DNA from: Cryobacterium algoritolerans
Lineage (GTDB): Bacteria; Actinomycetota; Actinomycetes; Actinomycetales; Microbacteriaceae
Length of the DNA: 64,000 bases
Reading direction: 5' to 3'
Assembly: GCF_004402785.1 (NCBI RefSeq)
Contig: NZ_SOFP01000050.1
Location: 1 to 64,000 of the forward strand
Positions 40,768 through 50,946 of this stretch are shown one piece after another (the first letter of the stretch is position 1; each line of letters starts with the position of its first letter). The notes below the pieces were generated by a model. It did no database searches. It was given only the letters and a program-made list of their open reading frames with translations, and was not told the origin of the DNA. The position numbers and the translations under genes are program-made.

Positions 40768-41281
40768 CCAGGGCGACGGCTGGTACGGACCGACCGAACG
40801 CCCCCGTTGCGCCGCTGCGCGCCAGGTGTGCCAGGAGCGCAACGGCGGAAGCGGCGCGCTCAACGACAGGGAAAGCGGCGACACGCCGGTCGCGACACGC
40901 CCGGGTTGCAGAAAGGGTCAAGCCTGTGGCAGACTCTTCTAGTTCAACACTTTCGACTGCCGCGCTGCACGCGGTGTCGGGATCACTGCCAGGCAGTGCA
41001 TAGCTGGTGTCGAGCGTGGCAACACGCCGGGATACGCAGCTAGGCCGCGGGTAGCAGAACAGAGCTCAAACCAACAACCGGGATTGCATGGGTAAAACCA
41101 TGCCTTCCCCATGCTCCGGCGTGGACCGGGAGCTGGCCGGTTCGAAGTGGTGCGGCCCAACGGCTGCGGTGCAATGAATCGAAATTGACAGATGAACAGT
41201 GGTGCGACAGCAGCAGTGCTACTACGGCGTCCAATGCAGCCTTCGGGATGTACGAAGCCTTGACAAGAAAGAGAGTTCGAC
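40768..41281 (+). other. Long leader region upstream of rpsJ
   Basis: 514 bases without a gene. Hairpins visible are TAGCTG/CAGCTA (41001-41006 with 41037-41042) enclosing GCGTG-GCAA-CACGC (41014-41027), and GCATGG-GTAAAA-CCATGC (41086-41103). CCGG/CCGG stems follow near 41135-41160. The right end carries AAAGAGAG before the rpsJ ATG. It is a candidate for autoregulation by a ribosomal protein. Confidence 0.5.
40906..40945 (+). promoter_or_regulatory. Possible S10 operon promoter
   Basis: TTGCAG (40906-40911), 18 bases, CAGACT (40930-40935); or GTCAAG (40917-40922), 17 bases, TAGTTC (40940-40945). Both are imperfect. Either would give a leader of about 335-345 bases. Confidence 0.35.
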
Positions 41282-41590
41282 ATGGCGGGACAGAAAATCC
41301 GCATTCGACTTAAGTCGTATGACCACGAGGTCATTGACATCTCGGCGCGCAAGATCGTCGACACCGTGACCCGTGCGGGCGCGACCGTCGTCGGCCCCGT
41401 GCCGCTTCCGACCGAGAAGAATGTGGTGTGTGTCATCCGTTCCCCTCACAAGTACAAGGACAGCCGGGAGCACTTTGAAATGCGCACCCACAAGCGTCTG
41501 ATCGACATCATTGACCCGACCCCGAAGGCAGTCGACTCGCTCATGCGCCTCGACCTTCCGGCCGACGTCAACATCGAGATCAAGCTCTAG
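41282..41590 (+). CDS. rpsJ: 30S ribosomal protein S10
   Basis: S10, 102 residues, which binds the head of the small subunit and, as NusE, also takes part in antitermination. It is complete from [18 protein letters not shown] to DVNIEIKL, with VGPVPLPT and the [12 protein letters not shown] region. The ATG at 41282 follows GAGAG. It is the first gene of the S10 operon and is followed by rplC after 8 bases. Confidence 0.98.
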   Translation: MAGQKIRIRLKSYDHEVIDISARKIVDTVTRAGATVVGPVPLPTEKNVVCVIRSPHKYKDSREHFEMRTHKRLIDIIDPTPKAVDSLMRLDLPADVNIEIKL

Positions 41591-41598
41591 GGCCCGCG

Positions 41599-42258
41599 AT
41601 GTCTTACGCAGATACCAAGACCACCAAGGGTCTCCTCGGCAAGAAGCTCGGCATGACGCAGGTCTGGGACGAGAACAACAAGCTCGTTCCCGTCACCGTC
41701 ATCGAGATCTCGCCCAACGTTGTCACCCAGATCCGCAGCAAGGAGATCGACGGCTACGCCGGCGTTCAGATCGCTGCCGGGGCCATCGATCCGCGCAAGG
41801 TCAACAAGCCTTCCGCCGGACACTTCGAAAAGGCAGGCGTCACGCCTCGCCGTCACCTCACCGAGCTCCGCACCGCGGATGCCGCTGACTACACCCTGGG
41901 CCAGGAACTCACCGTTGACGGTGTCTTCGCTGCCGGCACCAAGGTCGACGTCATGGGCACCAGCAAGGGTAAGGGTTTCGCCGGTGTCATGAAGCGTCAC
42001 AACTTCAAGGGTGTCTCCTCCTCGCACGGTTCACACCGTAACCACCGTAAGCCCGGTTCCATCGGTGCTTCCTCGACCCCGAGCCGTGTCTTCAAGGGCA
42101 TGCGCATGGCCGGTCGGATGGGTGGCGAGCGCGTCACCGTGCTGAACCTCAAGGTTCACGCCGTTGATGCCGACAAGGGCCTCCTGCTGGTCAAGGGTGC
42201 CGTTCCCGGTGCCAAGGGCCGCCTCGTATTCGTCCGCAATGCAGTGAAGGGAGCCTAG
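41599..42258 (+). CDS. rplC: 50S ribosomal protein L3
   Basis: L3, 219 residues, near the peptidyl-transferase centre. It has the [15 protein letters not shown] start after a short tail, the [17 protein letters not shown] loop that reaches the catalytic centre, [15 protein letters not shown] and the GRMGGERVT motif. It lies 8 bases after rpsJ and 4 before rplD. Length is typical. Confidence 0.98.
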   Translation: MSYADTKTTKGLLGKKLGMTQVWDENNKLVPVTVIEISPNVVTQIRSKEIDGYAGVQIAAGAIDPRKVNKPSAGHFEKAGVTPRRHLTELRTADAADYTLGQELTVDGVFAAGTKVDVMGTSKGKGFAGVMKRHNFKGVSSSHGSHRNHRKPGSIGASSTPSRVFKGMRMAGRMGGERVTVLNLKVHAVDADKGLLLVKGAVPGAKGRLVFVRNAVKGA

Positions 42259-42262
42259 TCGC

Positions 42263-42913
42263 ATGACTACCTCACTCGATCTCATCGACGCCAAGGGCAA
42301 GAAGGCCGGCTCCGTTGAGCTGCCCGCCGAAATCTTTGACGTTCAGACCAACATCCCCCTGATCCACCAGGTCGTCGTCGCGCAGCTCGCTGCCGCACGT
42401 CAGGGCACTCACAAGACCAAGCGTCGTGGTGAAGTTTCCGGTGCAGGCCGCAAGCCGTTCAAGCAGAAGGGAACCGGTCGCGCTCGTCAGGGCTCGATCC
42501 GCGCCCCCCAGATGACCGGTGGTGGAATCGTCCACGGACCGACCCCGCGCAACTACGAGCAGCGCACCCCGAAAAAGATGATCGCGGCAGCTCTGCGCGG
42601 ATCGCTTTCGGACCGCGCCCGCGGCGACCGCCTGCACGTCGTGACGGCACTGTTCAGCGCCGAGACGCCCAGCACCAAGGGCGCCATCGAACTGCTCAGC
42701 CAGATCGCCAGCAGCAAGCACGTCCTGGTTGTACTGGAACGCACGGACGAAATGACGCTCCGCAGCATCCGCAACCTGCCGACGGTGCACGTTCTGCCGT
42801 GGGACCAGCTGAATGCCTATGACGTGCTCGTCAGCGACGACATCGTCTTCACCAAGGGCGCGTTCGACGCGTTCGTGGAGAGCAAGACCAAGAAGGAAGA
42901 GGTGTCCGCATAA
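42263..42913 (+). CDS. rplD: 50S ribosomal protein L4
   Basis: L4, 216 residues, lining the exit tunnel. The extended loop [24 protein letters not shown], where macrolide-resistance changes arise, is wild type. In E. coli L4 represses the S10 operon by binding the leader; the long leader upstream of rpsJ makes similar control possible here but there is no direct evidence. It overlaps rplW by one base (TAATG). Confidence 0.98.
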   Translation: MTTSLDLIDAKGKKAGSVELPAEIFDVQTNIPLIHQVVVAQLAAARQGTHKTKRRGEVSGAGRKPFKQKGTGRARQGSIRAPQMTGGGIVHGPTPRNYEQRTPKKMIAAALRGSLSDRARGDRLHVVTALFSAETPSTKGAIELLSQIASSKHVLVVLERTDEMTLRSIRNLPTVHVLPWDQLNAYDVLVSDDIVFTKGAFDAFVESKTKKEEVSA

Positions 42914-43215
42914 TGGCTACCCCGCTCAACAAGGACCCCCGCGACATCATCATCGCTCCGGTCGTCTCTGAAAAGAGCTACGGCCTGATCGACGAGGGCA
43001 AGTACACCTTCATCGTGGACCCGCGCTCCAACAAGACCGAGATCAAGCTCGCGATCGAAAAGATCTTCAAGGTGGAGGTCGCTTCGATCAACACCATGAA
43101 CCGGATCGGCAAGACGCGTCGCACGAAGTTCGGTCAGGGCAAGCGCAAGGACACCAAGCGTGCCATCGTCACGCTCAAGTCCGGTTCCATTGACATCTTC
43201 ACGGCCGTCGGCTAA
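42913..43215 (+). CDS. rplW: 50S ribosomal protein L23
   Basis: L23, 100 residues, at the tunnel exit where it docks trigger factor and the signal recognition particle. The [11 protein letters not shown] start, the [20 protein letters not shown] segment and the [17 protein letters not shown] loop are standard. It starts inside the rplD stop codon. Confidence 0.97.
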   Translation: MATPLNKDPRDIIIAPVVSEKSYGLIDEGKYTFIVDPRSNKTEIKLAIEKIFKVEVASINTMNRIGKTRRTKFGQGKRKDTKRAIVTLKSGSIDIFTAVG

Positions 43216-43240
43216 GCGGCGCGGACTAGAGGAATAAGAA

Positions 43241-44080
43241 ATGGCTATTCGTAAGTTCAAGCCCACGACTCCTGGTCGTCGCGGTTCATCTGTTGCAGAC
43301 TTCGCAGAGATCACCCGGTCGACCCCGGAGAAGTCCCTGCTTCGCCCCCTGTCCAAGACCGGTGGCCGTAACAACCAGGGTCGCATCACCACCCGTCACA
43401 TCGGTGGTGGACACAAGCGCCAGTACCGTCTGATCGACTTCCGTCGTAACGACAAGGATGGCGTCAACGCCAAGGTCGCTCACATCGAGTACGACCCCAA
43501 CCGCACGGCGCGCATCGCGCTCCTGCACTTCCTTGATGGAACCAAGCGCTACATCATCGCCCCGAACAAGCTGAACCAGGGCGACATCGTAGAGTCGGGC
43601 GCCGGTGCTGACATCAAGCCCGGCAACAACCTGCCGCTGAAGAACATCCCCACCGGTACCATCATTCACGCGGTCGAGCTGCGTCCGGGCGGTGGCGCCA
43701 AGATGGCCCGCTCCGCCGGATCGTCTGTTCGCCTCGTCGCGAAGGATGGCATCTACGCCCAGCTGCGCCTGCCGTCCGGAGAAATCCGCAACGTCGACGC
43801 CCGCTGCCGCGCCACGATCGGCGAGGTCGGCAACGCCGAGCAGTCGAACATCAACTGGGGCAAGGCCGGCCGTATGCGCTGGAAAGGCGTTCGCCCGACC
43901 GTTCGTGGTGTTGCCATGAACCCGGTCGACCACCCGCACGGTGGTGGTGAGGGTAAGACGTCCGGTGGACGTCACCCCGTCAGCCCCTGGGGCCAGAAGG
44001 AAGGGCGCACCCGCCACCCGAACAAGGAAAGCGACAAGCTCATCGTTCGTCGCCGTACCGTCGGCAAGAAGCGTAAGTAG
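43241..44080 (+). CDS. rplB: 50S ribosomal protein L2
   Basis: L2, 279 residues, needed for subunit joining and peptidyl transfer. It has the [20 protein letters not shown] start, the [17 protein letters not shown] motif with the conserved His, and the basic C-terminus [10 protein letters not shown]. It follows rplW after 25 bases, with AGGAATAAG as ribosome binding site. It is complete. Confidence 0.98.
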   Translation: MAIRKFKPTTPGRRGSSVADFAEITRSTPEKSLLRPLSKTGGRNNQGRITTRHIGGGHKRQYRLIDFRRNDKDGVNAKVAHIEYDPNRTARIALLHFLDGTKRYIIAPNKLNQGDIVESGAGADIKPGNNLPLKNIPTGTIIHAVELRPGGGAKMARSAGSSVRLVAKDGIYAQLRLPSGEIRNVDARCRATIGEVGNAEQSNINWGKAGRMRWKGVRPTVRGVAMNPVDHPHGGGEGKTSGGRHPVSPWGQKEGRTRHPNKESDKLIVRRRTVGKKRK

Positions 44081-44089
44081 GAGTAGACG

Positions 44090-44371
44090 ATGCCACGCAG
44101 TCTCAAGAAAGGCCCGTTCGTTGACGACCACCTGCTTCGCAAGGTTGTCAAGGCGAACGAAGCCAGCAGCAAGAACGTAATCAAGACCTGGTCGCGCCGT
44201 TCGATGATCATCCCCGGCATGCTCGGGCACACCATCGCGGTTCACGACGGACGCAAGCACATCCCGGTGTTCGTCACCGAGAGCATGGTCGGGCACAAGC
44301 TCGGCGAGTTCGCGCCCACCCGCACCTTCCGTGGACACGTGAAGGACGACAAGAAGGGCCGTCGCCGCTAG
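44090..44371 (+). CDS. rpsS: 30S ribosomal protein S19
   Basis: S19, 93 residues, in the head of the small subunit, touching the large subunit and tRNA. It starts [18 protein letters not shown] and has [24 protein letters not shown] and [14 protein letters not shown]. It lies 9 bases after rplB. Length and motifs are typical. Confidence 0.98.
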   Translation: MPRSLKKGPFVDDHLLRKVVKANEASSKNVIKTWSRRSMIIPGMLGHTIAVHDGRKHIPVFVTESMVGHKLGEFAPTRTFRGHVKDDKKGRRR

Positions 44372-44397
44372 CGCGGGGACGTGAAGGAGGAGAAGAA

Positions 44398-44763
44398 ATG
44401 GTGGAGTCGATCGCACGCGTGCGTCACATCCGCGTTACCCCCCAGAAGGCTCGTCGCGTTGTCAACCTGATCCGCGGCAAGCAGGCACACGAGGCCCTGG
44501 GAATCCTGAAGTTCGCACCCCAGGGTGCGAGCGATCCGGTGTACAAGCTGGTTGCTTCGGCAATCGCGAACGCCCGGGTCAAGGCAGATGCAGCCAACAC
44601 CTTCCTGGACGAGCAGGACCTGTTCGTCAGCCAGGCGTTCGTTGACGAGGGTACGACCCTCAAGCGTTTCCAGGCCCGAGCACAGGGTCGCGCATTCCAG
44701 ATCAAGAAGCGCACGAGCCACATCACCGTTGTGCTCGCCACTCCTGAGGAGGGTACGAAGTAA
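44398..44763 (+). CDS. rplV: 50S ribosomal protein L22
   Basis: L22, 121 residues, which lines the exit tunnel. It has the [23 protein letters not shown] start and the beta-hairpin [20 protein letters not shown]. The ATG at 44398 follows AAGGAGGAG; the adjacent GTG is less likely. It overlaps rpsC by one base (TAATG). Confidence 0.97.
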   Translation: MVESIARVRHIRVTPQKARRVVNLIRGKQAHEALGILKFAPQGASDPVYKLVASAIANARVKADAANTFLDEQDLFVSQAFVDEGTTLKRFQARAQGRAFQIKKRTSHITVVLATPEEGTK

Positions 44764-45524
44764 TGGGTCAGAAAGTAAACCCCTACGGCTTCCGTCTGGG
44801 AATCACGACCGACCACGTGTCGCGTTGGTTCTCTGACTCGACGAAGCCCGGCCAGCGTTACAGCGACTTCGTTGCTGAAGACGTCAAGATCCGCCGACTG
44901 CTCAGCACAAGCCTCGACCGTGCCGGCGTGTCCCGCATCGAGATCGAGCGCACTCGTGACCGCGTTCGCGTCGACATTCACACCGCCCGTCCGGGCATTG
45001 TGATCGGTCGCCGCGGCGCGGAGGCCGAGCGCATCCGCTCCGACCTCGAGAAGCTCACCGCCAAGCAGATCCAGCTGAACATCCTCGAGGTCAAAAACCC
45101 CGAGGTGGACGCTCAGCTCGTCGCACAGGGCATCGCAGAGCAGCTCTCCGCTCGTGTGGCTTTCCGCCGCGCGATGCGCAAGGGCCTGCAGGGTGCCCAG
45201 CGCGCCGGCGCCAAGGGTGTTCGCATCCAGGTTTCCGGTCGCCTCGGTGGCGCCGAAATGAGCCGTTCGGAGTTCTACCGTGAGGGTCGCGTGCCACTGC
45301 ACACCCTGCGCGCGAACATCGACTACGGCTTCTACGAAGCCAAGACCACCTTCGGCCGCATCGGCGTGAAGGTCTGGATCTACAAGGGCGACATCACCAA
45401 CAAGGAACTCGCTCGCGAGCAGGCCAACGCTAAGTCGACCCGCCCCGAACGACGTGACGACCGACCCCGCCGTGCGCCCCGCGCAGAGGCAGCGGCACCG
45501 GTTGCAGCAGGAGTTGAGGCATAA
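44763..45524 (+). CDS. rpsC: 30S ribosomal protein S3
   Basis: S3, 253 residues, at the mRNA entry of the small subunit. It has an N-terminal KH domain with [13 protein letters not shown] and a C-terminal domain with [22 protein letters not shown] features. The last 40 residues are a basic Arg/Ala tail usual in actinobacteria. It starts in the rplV stop codon and is followed by rplP after 2 bases. Confidence 0.98.
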   Translation: MGQKVNPYGFRLGITTDHVSRWFSDSTKPGQRYSDFVAEDVKIRRLLSTSLDRAGVSRIEIERTRDRVRVDIHTARPGIVIGRRGAEAERIRSDLEKLTAKQIQLNILEVKNPEVDAQLVAQGIAEQLSARVAFRRAMRKGLQGAQRAGAKGVRIQVSGRLGGAEMSRSEFYREGRVPLHTLRANIDYGFYEAKTTFGRIGVKVWIYKGDITNKELAREQANAKSTRPERRDDRPRRAPRAEAAAPVAAGVEA

Positions 45525-45526
45525 CC

Positions 45527-45945
<419 letters not shown>

Positions 45946-45946
<1 letters not shown>

Positions 45947-46293
45947 TGGCGATCGGATCCAAGGAGCTCGCCTCGGTCGAGCTCGACACTTTTGAAAATG
46001 AGCGACTGTTCGACGAGCTGAAGAAGGCGAAGGAAGAACTGTTCAACCTTCGCTTCCAGTCGGCCACCGGCCAGCTCGAAAGCCACGGCCGCCTCCGTGC
46101 GGTCAAGCGCGACATCGCTCGCATCTACACGGTTCTCCGTGAGCGCGAGTTGGGTATTCGCCCGACTCCCGTGCCCGTCGAAGCCCCCGCGAAGGCGGAA
46201 AAGGCCGAGAAGAAGACAAAGAAGGCCAAGCCTGCAGCCGAGTCGGTTGACGACACCGCTGCGGACGACGCCGCTCAGACGAAGGAGGCCTAG
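45946..46293 (+). CDS. rpmC: 50S ribosomal protein L29 with C-terminal tail
   Basis: L29, 115 residues. The usual 65-70 residue two-helix core ([25 protein letters not shown], then [19 protein letters not shown]) is followed by a tail of about 40 residues rich in Lys, Ala, Glu and Asp. L29 sits at the tunnel exit beside L23. The ATG at 45946 overlaps the rplP stop. The tail is probably disordered; similar tails are seen in other actinobacteria. Confidence 0.95.
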
Positions 46294-46295
46294 TC

Positions 46296-46595
46296 ATGGC
46301 GAAGACTGACGAAAAGGTCGTCGCTGCCGAGGCTGAGGCTCTCGTTCGCGGCTACCGTAAGACGCTGCGTGGTTACGTGACCAGCGACAAGATGGACAAG
46401 ACCATCGTTGTCGAGGTCGAAGACCGCGTGAAGCACCCCCTGTACGGCAAGGTCATCCGCCGTACGTCCAAGCTGAAGGCTCACGACGAGGCGAACATCG
46501 CCGGCGTCGGCGACCTGGTCCTGATCAGTGAGACCCGTCCGCTCAGCGCCTCCAAGCGCTGGCGCCTGGTCGAGATCCTCGAGAAGGCCAAGTAA
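46296..46595 (+). CDS. rpsQ: 30S ribosomal protein S17
   Basis: S17, 99 residues, binding the 5' domain of 16S rRNA. After an acidic start of about 20 residues it has [22 protein letters not shown] and the [17 protein letters not shown] end. It lies 2 bases after rpmC. It closes the S10 gene group; rplN follows after 33 bases. Confidence 0.97.
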   Translation: MAKTDEKVVAAEAEALVRGYRKTLRGYVTSDKMDKTIVVEVEDRVKHPLYGKVIRRTSKLKAHDEANIAGVGDLVLISETRPLSASKRWRLVEILEKAK

Positions 46596-46628
46596 GCCTC
46601 GCGCTTGCTTGATAGAAGGAGTTAAAAA

Positions 46629-46997
46629 GTGCTTCAGCAAGAATCACGACTCAAGGTTGCCGACAACACTGGTGCCAAGGAACTGTTGACCATTCGCGTG
46701 CTCGGCGGCTCCGGCCGTCGCTACGCCGGACTGGGCGACACGATTGTCGCCACGGTCAAGGACGCGATCCCGGGCGGAAACGTCAAGAAGGGCGACGTCG
46801 TCAAGGCCGTTGTCGTTCGCGTCAAAAAGCAGACCCGTCGTTCAGACGGTTCGTACATCAAGTTCGATGAGAACGCCGCAGTGATTTTGAAGAACGACGG
46901 TGACCCCCGCGGCACCCGAATCTTCGGACCGGTCGGTCGCGAACTTCGCGACAAGAAGTTCATGAAGATCATCTCGTTGGCACCGGAGGTTATCTAA
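46629..46997 (+). CDS. rplN: 50S ribosomal protein L14
   Basis: L14, 122 residues, at the subunit interface. It has [55 protein letters not shown] and [15 protein letters not shown]. The GTG at 46629 follows AAGGAG. It is the first gene of the spc group and is separated from rplX by 3 bases. Confidence 0.98.
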   Translation: MLQQESRLKVADNTGAKELLTIRVLGGSGRRYAGLGDTIVATVKDAIPGGNVKKGDVVKAVVVRVKKQTRRSDGSYIKFDENAAVILKNDGDPRGTRIFGPVGRELRDKKFMKIISLAPEVI

Positions 46998-47000
46998 ATC

Positions 47001-47360
47001 ATGGCCAGACTCAAAAAGGGTGACCTCGTTCAGGTCATCACCGGCCGCACCCAATCCCGCGGCGGCGACCGTGGCAAGCAGGGCAAGGTCATCGCCGTGT
47101 TCGTGGAGAAGAACCGGGTCCTCGTCGAGGGCATCAACTTCGTCACGAAGCACGTTCGTGTTGGCCAGACCCAGCGCGGCACCAAGACCGGCGGCATCGA
47201 GACCATGGAGGCGCCGATTCACGTGTCCAACGTGGCCATCGTCGACCCGGAGACCAAGAAGCCGACTCGCGTCGGCGTTCGCCTCGAAGACGTGACGAAG
47301 GACGGGGTCACCAAGACCGTCCGCATCCGTTACGCCAAGAAGTCAGGGAAGGACCTCTGA
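47001..47360 (+). CDS. rplX: 50S ribosomal protein L24
   Basis: L24, 119 residues, an assembly initiator. A KOW motif opens it ([26 protein letters not shown]), followed by [14 protein letters not shown] and the [16 protein letters not shown] end. The TGA overlaps the rplE start (TGATG). Confidence 0.97.
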   Translation: MARLKKGDLVQVITGRTQSRGGDRGKQGKVIAVFVEKNRVLVEGINFVTKHVRVGQTQRGTKTGGIETMEAPIHVSNVAIVDPETKKPTRVGVRLEDVTKDGVTKTVRIRYAKKSGKDL

Positions 47361-47962
47361 TGACCGACACTGCAGTAGCAGCGGCCGAAGCAACCGTCCC
47401 GGCAGTCCTGCCGCGCCTGAAGCAGAAGTACCGCGATGAGATCACCGCCCAGCTCACCAAGGACCTCGGCTTCACCAACGTTCACCAGGTTCCGAACCTG
47501 GTCAAGATCGTTGTCAACATGGGTGTCGGCGAGGCAGCTCGCGACGGCAAGATCATGGATGGCGCCGTCGCCGACCTCACCAAGATCACCGGTCAGAAGC
47601 CGCAGGTCACCAAGGCACGCAAGTCGATCGCGCAGTTCAAACTGCGCGAAGGACAGCCCATCGGCACGCACGTCACACTCCGTGGCGACCGCATGTGGGA
47701 GTTCCTCGACCGGCTGCTCAGCCTCGCGCTTCCCCGTATCCGTGACTTCCGCGGCCTGTCGGACAAACAGTTCGATGGCAGCGGCAACTACACCTTCGGT
47801 CTCACAGAGCAGGTCATGTTCCACGAGATCGACCAGGACCGGATCGACCGTATCCGCGGTATGGATATCACGGTTGTGACGACGGCCAGGAACAACGAAG
47901 AAGGACGCGCGCTGCTCAAGGCGCTGGGCTTCCCGTTCAAGACGGCCGAGAACACCAAGTAA
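47360..47962 (+). CDS. rplE: 50S ribosomal protein L5
   Basis: L5, 200 residues, which binds 5S rRNA and contacts P-site tRNA. It has the [16 protein letters not shown] motif, [18 protein letters not shown] and the [14 protein letters not shown] end. The N-terminal 15 residues are an Ala-rich addition. It is followed by a 118-base gap before rpsH, where many actinobacteria have the S14 gene. Confidence 0.97.
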   Translation: MTDTAVAAAEATVPAVLPRLKQKYRDEITAQLTKDLGFTNVHQVPNLVKIVVNMGVGEAARDGKIMDGAVADLTKITGQKPQVTKARKSIAQFKLREGQPIGTHVTLRGDRMWEFLDRLLSLALPRIRDFRGLSDKQFDGSGNYTFGLTEQVMFHEIDQDRIDRIRGMDITVVTTARNNEEGRALLKALGFPFKTAENTK

Positions 47963-47992
47963 GGTAGCTTCGGCTCCTTGTAGTACACCCCG

Positions 47993-48016
47993 GGGGCTGG
48001 ACAGCTGTCCAGCCCC
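47993..48016. repeat. Perfect 24-bp palindrome between rplE and rpsH
   Basis: GGGGCTGGAC-AGCT-GTCCAGCCCC, with 10-bp arms and a 4-base loop. There is no poly-T. It sits in the gap where rpsN/rpsZ is often found. Confidence 0.8.
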
Positions 48017-48080
48017 ACAACGACCAAGGTCGTCACCCGTGTAACGGATGAACGAAACCAGGCGAGAAAGGCAAGCGAAA

Positions 48081-48479
48081 ATGACAATGACAGATCCGGT
48101 CGCAGACATGCTGACCAGACTGCGCAACGCTAACTCGGCGTTCCACGACACCGTGTCCATGCCGCACAGCAAGCTCAAGGCGAACATCGCAGACATCCTC
48201 AAGGCCCAGGGTTACATCTCGGCGTGGGACGTCAAGGATGCAGAGGTCGGCAAGACCCTCACGCTCAACCTCAAGTTCGGTCCGAACCGTGAGCGCTCCA
48301 TCGTAGGCATCAAGCGGGTTTCCAAGCCCGGCTTGCGCGTGTACGCGAAGTCGACCGAAATCCCCACCGTTCTCGGTGGCCTCGGCGTTGCCATCCTGTC
48401 CACCTCCAGCGGTCTGCTCACCGACCGCCAGGCCGAGAAGAAGGGCGTAGGCGGAGAAGTTCTCGCCTACGTGTGGTAG
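48081..48479 (+). CDS. rpsH: 30S ribosomal protein S8
   Basis: S8, 132 residues, binding the central domain of 16S rRNA and, in E. coli, repressing the spc operon. It has [15 protein letters not shown] at the start and the [36 protein letters not shown] end. The ATG at 48081 gives the usual length and has AAAGG upstream; an in-frame ATG at 48048 would add 11 charged residues and is rejected. Confidence 0.97.
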   Translation: MTMTDPVADMLTRLRNANSAFHDTVSMPHSKLKANIADILKAQGYISAWDVKDAEVGKTLTLNLKFGPNRERSIVGIKRVSKPGLRVYAKSTEIPTVLGGLGVAILSTSSGLLTDRQAEKKGVGGEVLAYVW

Positions 48480-48485
48480 TCGACG

Positions 48486-49022
48486 ATGTCACGTATCGGA
48501 AGACTTCCCATCCCGATCCCCGCGGATGTCACGGTAGCCGCTGAAGGCCGCCTCGTCAGCGTCAAGGGTCCGAAGGGCGAGCTCTCGCTCACCGTCGCGA
48601 ACCCGATCGAGGTCAAGATCGAGGACGGCCACGTTGTCGTCACTCGCCCGGACGACGAGCGCGCGTCGCGTTCGTTGCACGGACTGACCCGCACGCTGAT
48701 CGCCAACCAGATCATCGGGGTGACCGTGGGTTACACCAAGTCCCTCGAGATCGTCGGTACCGGTTACCGCGCAGCCCAGAAGGGCAGCTCGGTTGAGTTC
48801 GCCCTCGGCTTCTCGCACCCGGTCCTCGTTGACCCGCCCGCCGGCATCACCCTGACCGTGGAGAGCGTCAACCGCCTCACGGTCGGTGGCATCGACAAGC
48901 AGGCCGTCGGCGAGGTCGCCGCCAACATCCGTAAGATTCGCAAGCCAGAGCCCTACAAGGGCAAGGGTGTGCGTTACGCCGGCGAGATTGTTCGCCGCAA
49001 GGCCGGAAAGAGTGGTAAATAA
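48486..49022 (+). CDS. rplF: 50S ribosomal protein L6
   Basis: L6, 178 residues, two similar domains near the sarcin-ricin loop. It has [32 protein letters not shown] and the [16 protein letters not shown] motif. It lies 6 bases after rpsH and 2 before rplR. It is complete. Confidence 0.98.
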   Translation: MSRIGRLPIPIPADVTVAAEGRLVSVKGPKGELSLTVANPIEVKIEDGHVVVTRPDDERASRSLHGLTRTLIANQIIGVTVGYTKSLEIVGTGYRAAQKGSSVEFALGFSHPVLVDPPAGITLTVESVNRLTVGGIDKQAVGEVAANIRKIRKPEPYKGKGVRYAGEIVRRKAGKSGK

Positions 49023-49024
49023 CC

Positions 49025-49396
49025 ATGGGTCTCGGAACTAGAGGTAAGAGCAAGGCTGCTGCCCGCGGACGCAGGCACACACGTCTTCGCAAGAAGATCG
49101 AGGGGACCGCGCTTCGGCCGCGTCTCGTCGTGACCCGTTCGGCTCGCCACGTGTTCGTGCAGGTCGTCGACGACAGCAAGGGCTTCACCCTTGCGTCGGC
49201 GTCCACGCTCGAAGACGGTCTGCGCACCTTCGATGGTGACAAGACCGCCAAGGCCCGCAAGGTCGGCGAACTCGTCGCCGAGCGCGCGAAGGCCGCCGGT
49301 ATCGAAGCCGTCGTATTTGACCGTGGCGGCAGCAAGTACGCGGGACGCGTCGCTGCCATCGCCGAGGGAGCTCGAGAGGGTGGATTGAACCTGTGA
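49025..49396 (+). CDS. rplR: 50S ribosomal protein L18
   Basis: L18, 123 residues, which binds 5S rRNA with L5. It has [35 protein letters not shown] and the [28 protein letters not shown] end. The stop overlaps a possible rpsE GTG start (GTGA). Confidence 0.97.
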   Translation: MGLGTRGKSKAAARGRRHTRLRKKIEGTALRPRLVVTRSARHVFVQVVDDSKGFTLASASTLEDGLRTFDGDKTAKARKVGELVAERAKAAGIEAVVFDRGGSKYAGRVAAIAEGAREGGLNL

Positions 49397-49434
49397 GCAC
49401 TGAAACTGCAAGCACAGCAACTAAGGAGAACGTG

Positions 49435-50103
49435 GTGGCCGCTGAGGCACCCGTCGAAACTGCTGCGTCGACGACGCCCCCACAGAACGAGCCCCGTGAG
49501 GCTCGTCGTGGTGGCCGTGAGCGCAACCCCAACAAGGACCGCGGTAGCCGCGATGCCGACAAGAGCCAGTTCCTGGAGCGCGTCGTCACCATCAACCGCG
49601 TATCCAAGGTCGTCAAGGGTGGTCGTCGCTTCAGCTTCACCGCCCTCGTCGTCGTCGGAGACGGCAACGGACTGGTCGGAGTCGGCTACGGCAAGGCGCG
49701 TGAAGTGCCTACCGCGATCTCCAAGGGCGTCGAGGAAGCGAAGAAGAACTTCTTCCGCGTTCCCCGCGTTGGCTTGACCATTCCGCACCCCGTTCAGGGT
49801 GAGGCCGCTGCAGGCGTCGTTCTGCTCCGTCCGGCCGCAGCAGGTACCGGCGTTATCGCCGGCGGCCCGGTGCGCGCCGTACTCGAGTGCGCCGGCATCC
49901 ACGACGTGCTGAGCAAGTCGCTCGGCTCGTCGAACACCATCAACATCGTCCACGCCACCGTCGAGGCGCTGCACCAGCTCGAAGAGCCGCGTGCGGTTGC
50001 GGCTCGCCGCGGCCTCGCGTACGAAGACGTTGCCCCGGCGCGCTTCCTGCGTGCCGACGCCGCAGCGGCAGCAGCCGCAGCGGCAGCAAAGGCAGGTGCC
50101 TGA
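49435..50103 (+). CDS. rpsE: 30S ribosomal protein S5
   Basis: S5, 222 residues from this start, shaping the mRNA entry and decoding fidelity. The double-stranded-RNA-like domain holds [29 protein letters not shown], followed by [14 protein letters not shown] and [13 protein letters not shown]. The GTG at 49435 has AAGGAG 6 bases upstream and is preferred; the GTG at 49393, which overlaps the rplR stop, is an alternative that adds 14 residues. The C-terminus has a run of Ala. The TGA overlaps the rpmD start. Confidence 0.95.
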   Translation: MAAEAPVETAASTTPPQNEPREARRGGRERNPNKDRGSRDADKSQFLERVVTINRVSKVVKGGRRFSFTALVVVGDGNGLVGVGYGKAREVPTAISKGVEEAKKNFFRVPRVGLTIPHPVQGEAAAGVVLLRPAAAGTGVIAGGPVRAVLECAGIHDVLSKSLGSSNTINIVHATVEALHQLEEPRAVAARRGLAYEDVAPARFLRADAAAAAAAAAAKAGA

Positions 50104-50285
50104 TGGCTCGCCTCAAAGTGACACAGATCAAGTCCAAAATTAGTGAGAAGCAGAACCAGCGCGACACGCTTCGCAGCCTGGGTCTCAAGCGCATTGGCGC
50201 TGTCGTGATCCGCGAGGACAACTCGCAGAACCGCGGCTATGTCAACACGGTTGCTCACCTCGTGAAGGTCGAGGAGATTGACTAA
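50103..50285 (+). CDS. rpmD: 50S ribosomal protein L30
   Basis: L30, 60 residues, the bacterial short form. It has [34 protein letters not shown] and the [14 protein letters not shown] end. It overlaps rpsE and rplO by one base on either side (TGATG and TAATG), a fully coupled block. It is complete. Confidence 0.97.
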   Translation: MARLKVTQIKSKISEKQNQRDTLRSLGLKRIGAVVIREDNSQNRGYVNTVAHLVKVEEID

Positions 50286-50848
50286 TGGCTGACGAGAAGG
50301 ACGCTGTCAAGAAGACAGCCGCCAAGCCCGCCACCGAGAAGAAGGCCGCAGCCCCCAAGAAGGCTGCTGCCGCCAAGGTTGCCGTCAAGGCTGCTCCCGC
50401 CGAGAAGCGCGAGCAGGTCCTGAAGGTACACCACCTTCGTCCTGCTGCCGGCGCCAAGAAGTCACGGATGCGCGTTGGCCGTGGTGAAGGATCCAAGGGT
50501 AAGACCGCGGGTCGTGGCACCAAGGGCACGAAGGCACGCTACAACGTGCGCGTCGGCTTCGAGGGTGGGCAGATGCCCCTGCACATGCGCACCCCGAAGC
50601 TGCGCGGGTTCAAGAACCCGTTCCGCGTCGAGTACCAGGTCGTCAACCTGGAGAAGCTTGCCGAGCTCTACCCGAACGGCGGCGATGTAACCATCGCCGA
50701 CCTGGTCGCCAAGGGCGCGGTTCGCGACAACGAGAAGGTCAAGGTTCTCGGCAACGGTGACATTGCCGTTAAGCTGAACATTGCGGTGGACAAGGTCTCC
50801 GGCTCAGCAGAGCAGAAGATCGTCGCTGCAGGTGGCTCAATCAAGTAA
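50285..50848 (+). CDS. rplO: 50S ribosomal protein L15 with N-terminal extension
   Basis: L15, 187 residues, a late assembly protein. The core starts at [35 protein letters not shown] and continues to the [12 protein letters not shown] end. The first 40 residues are a Lys/Ala-rich extension absent in the usual 145-150 residue protein. It starts in the rpmD stop. It is followed by a terminator before secY, so the operon may be split here. Confidence 0.96.
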   Translation: MADEKDAVKKTAAKPATEKKAAAPKKAAAAKVAVKAAPAEKREQVLKVHHLRPAAGAKKSRMRVGRGEGSKGKTAGRGTKGTKARYNVRVGFEGGQMPLHMRTPKLRGFKNPFRVEYQVVNLEKLAELYPNGGDVTIADLVAKGAVRDNEKVKVLGNGDIAVKLNIAVDKVSGSAEQKIVAAGGSIK

Positions 50849-50862
50849 GTCCGTAGACGCTG

Positions 50863-50924
50863 AACGAGCTTGTCGAGGCCACCAATCGAAATCTTTCGAT
50901 GCCGGTCTCGACAAGCTCGTTTTT
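50863..50924 (+). terminator. Terminator built from a repeat palindrome, rplO-secY
   Basis: AACGAGCTTGTCGAG (50863-50877) pairs perfectly with CTCGACAAGCTCGTT (50907-50921), with the nested hairpin ATCGAAA-TCT-TTCGAT inside, and runs into five T. The arms belong to the same GAGCTTGTCGAG repeat family as at 61416. Confidence 0.85.
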
Positions 50925-50946
50925 CACGTTATCAACTGGAGGCATT

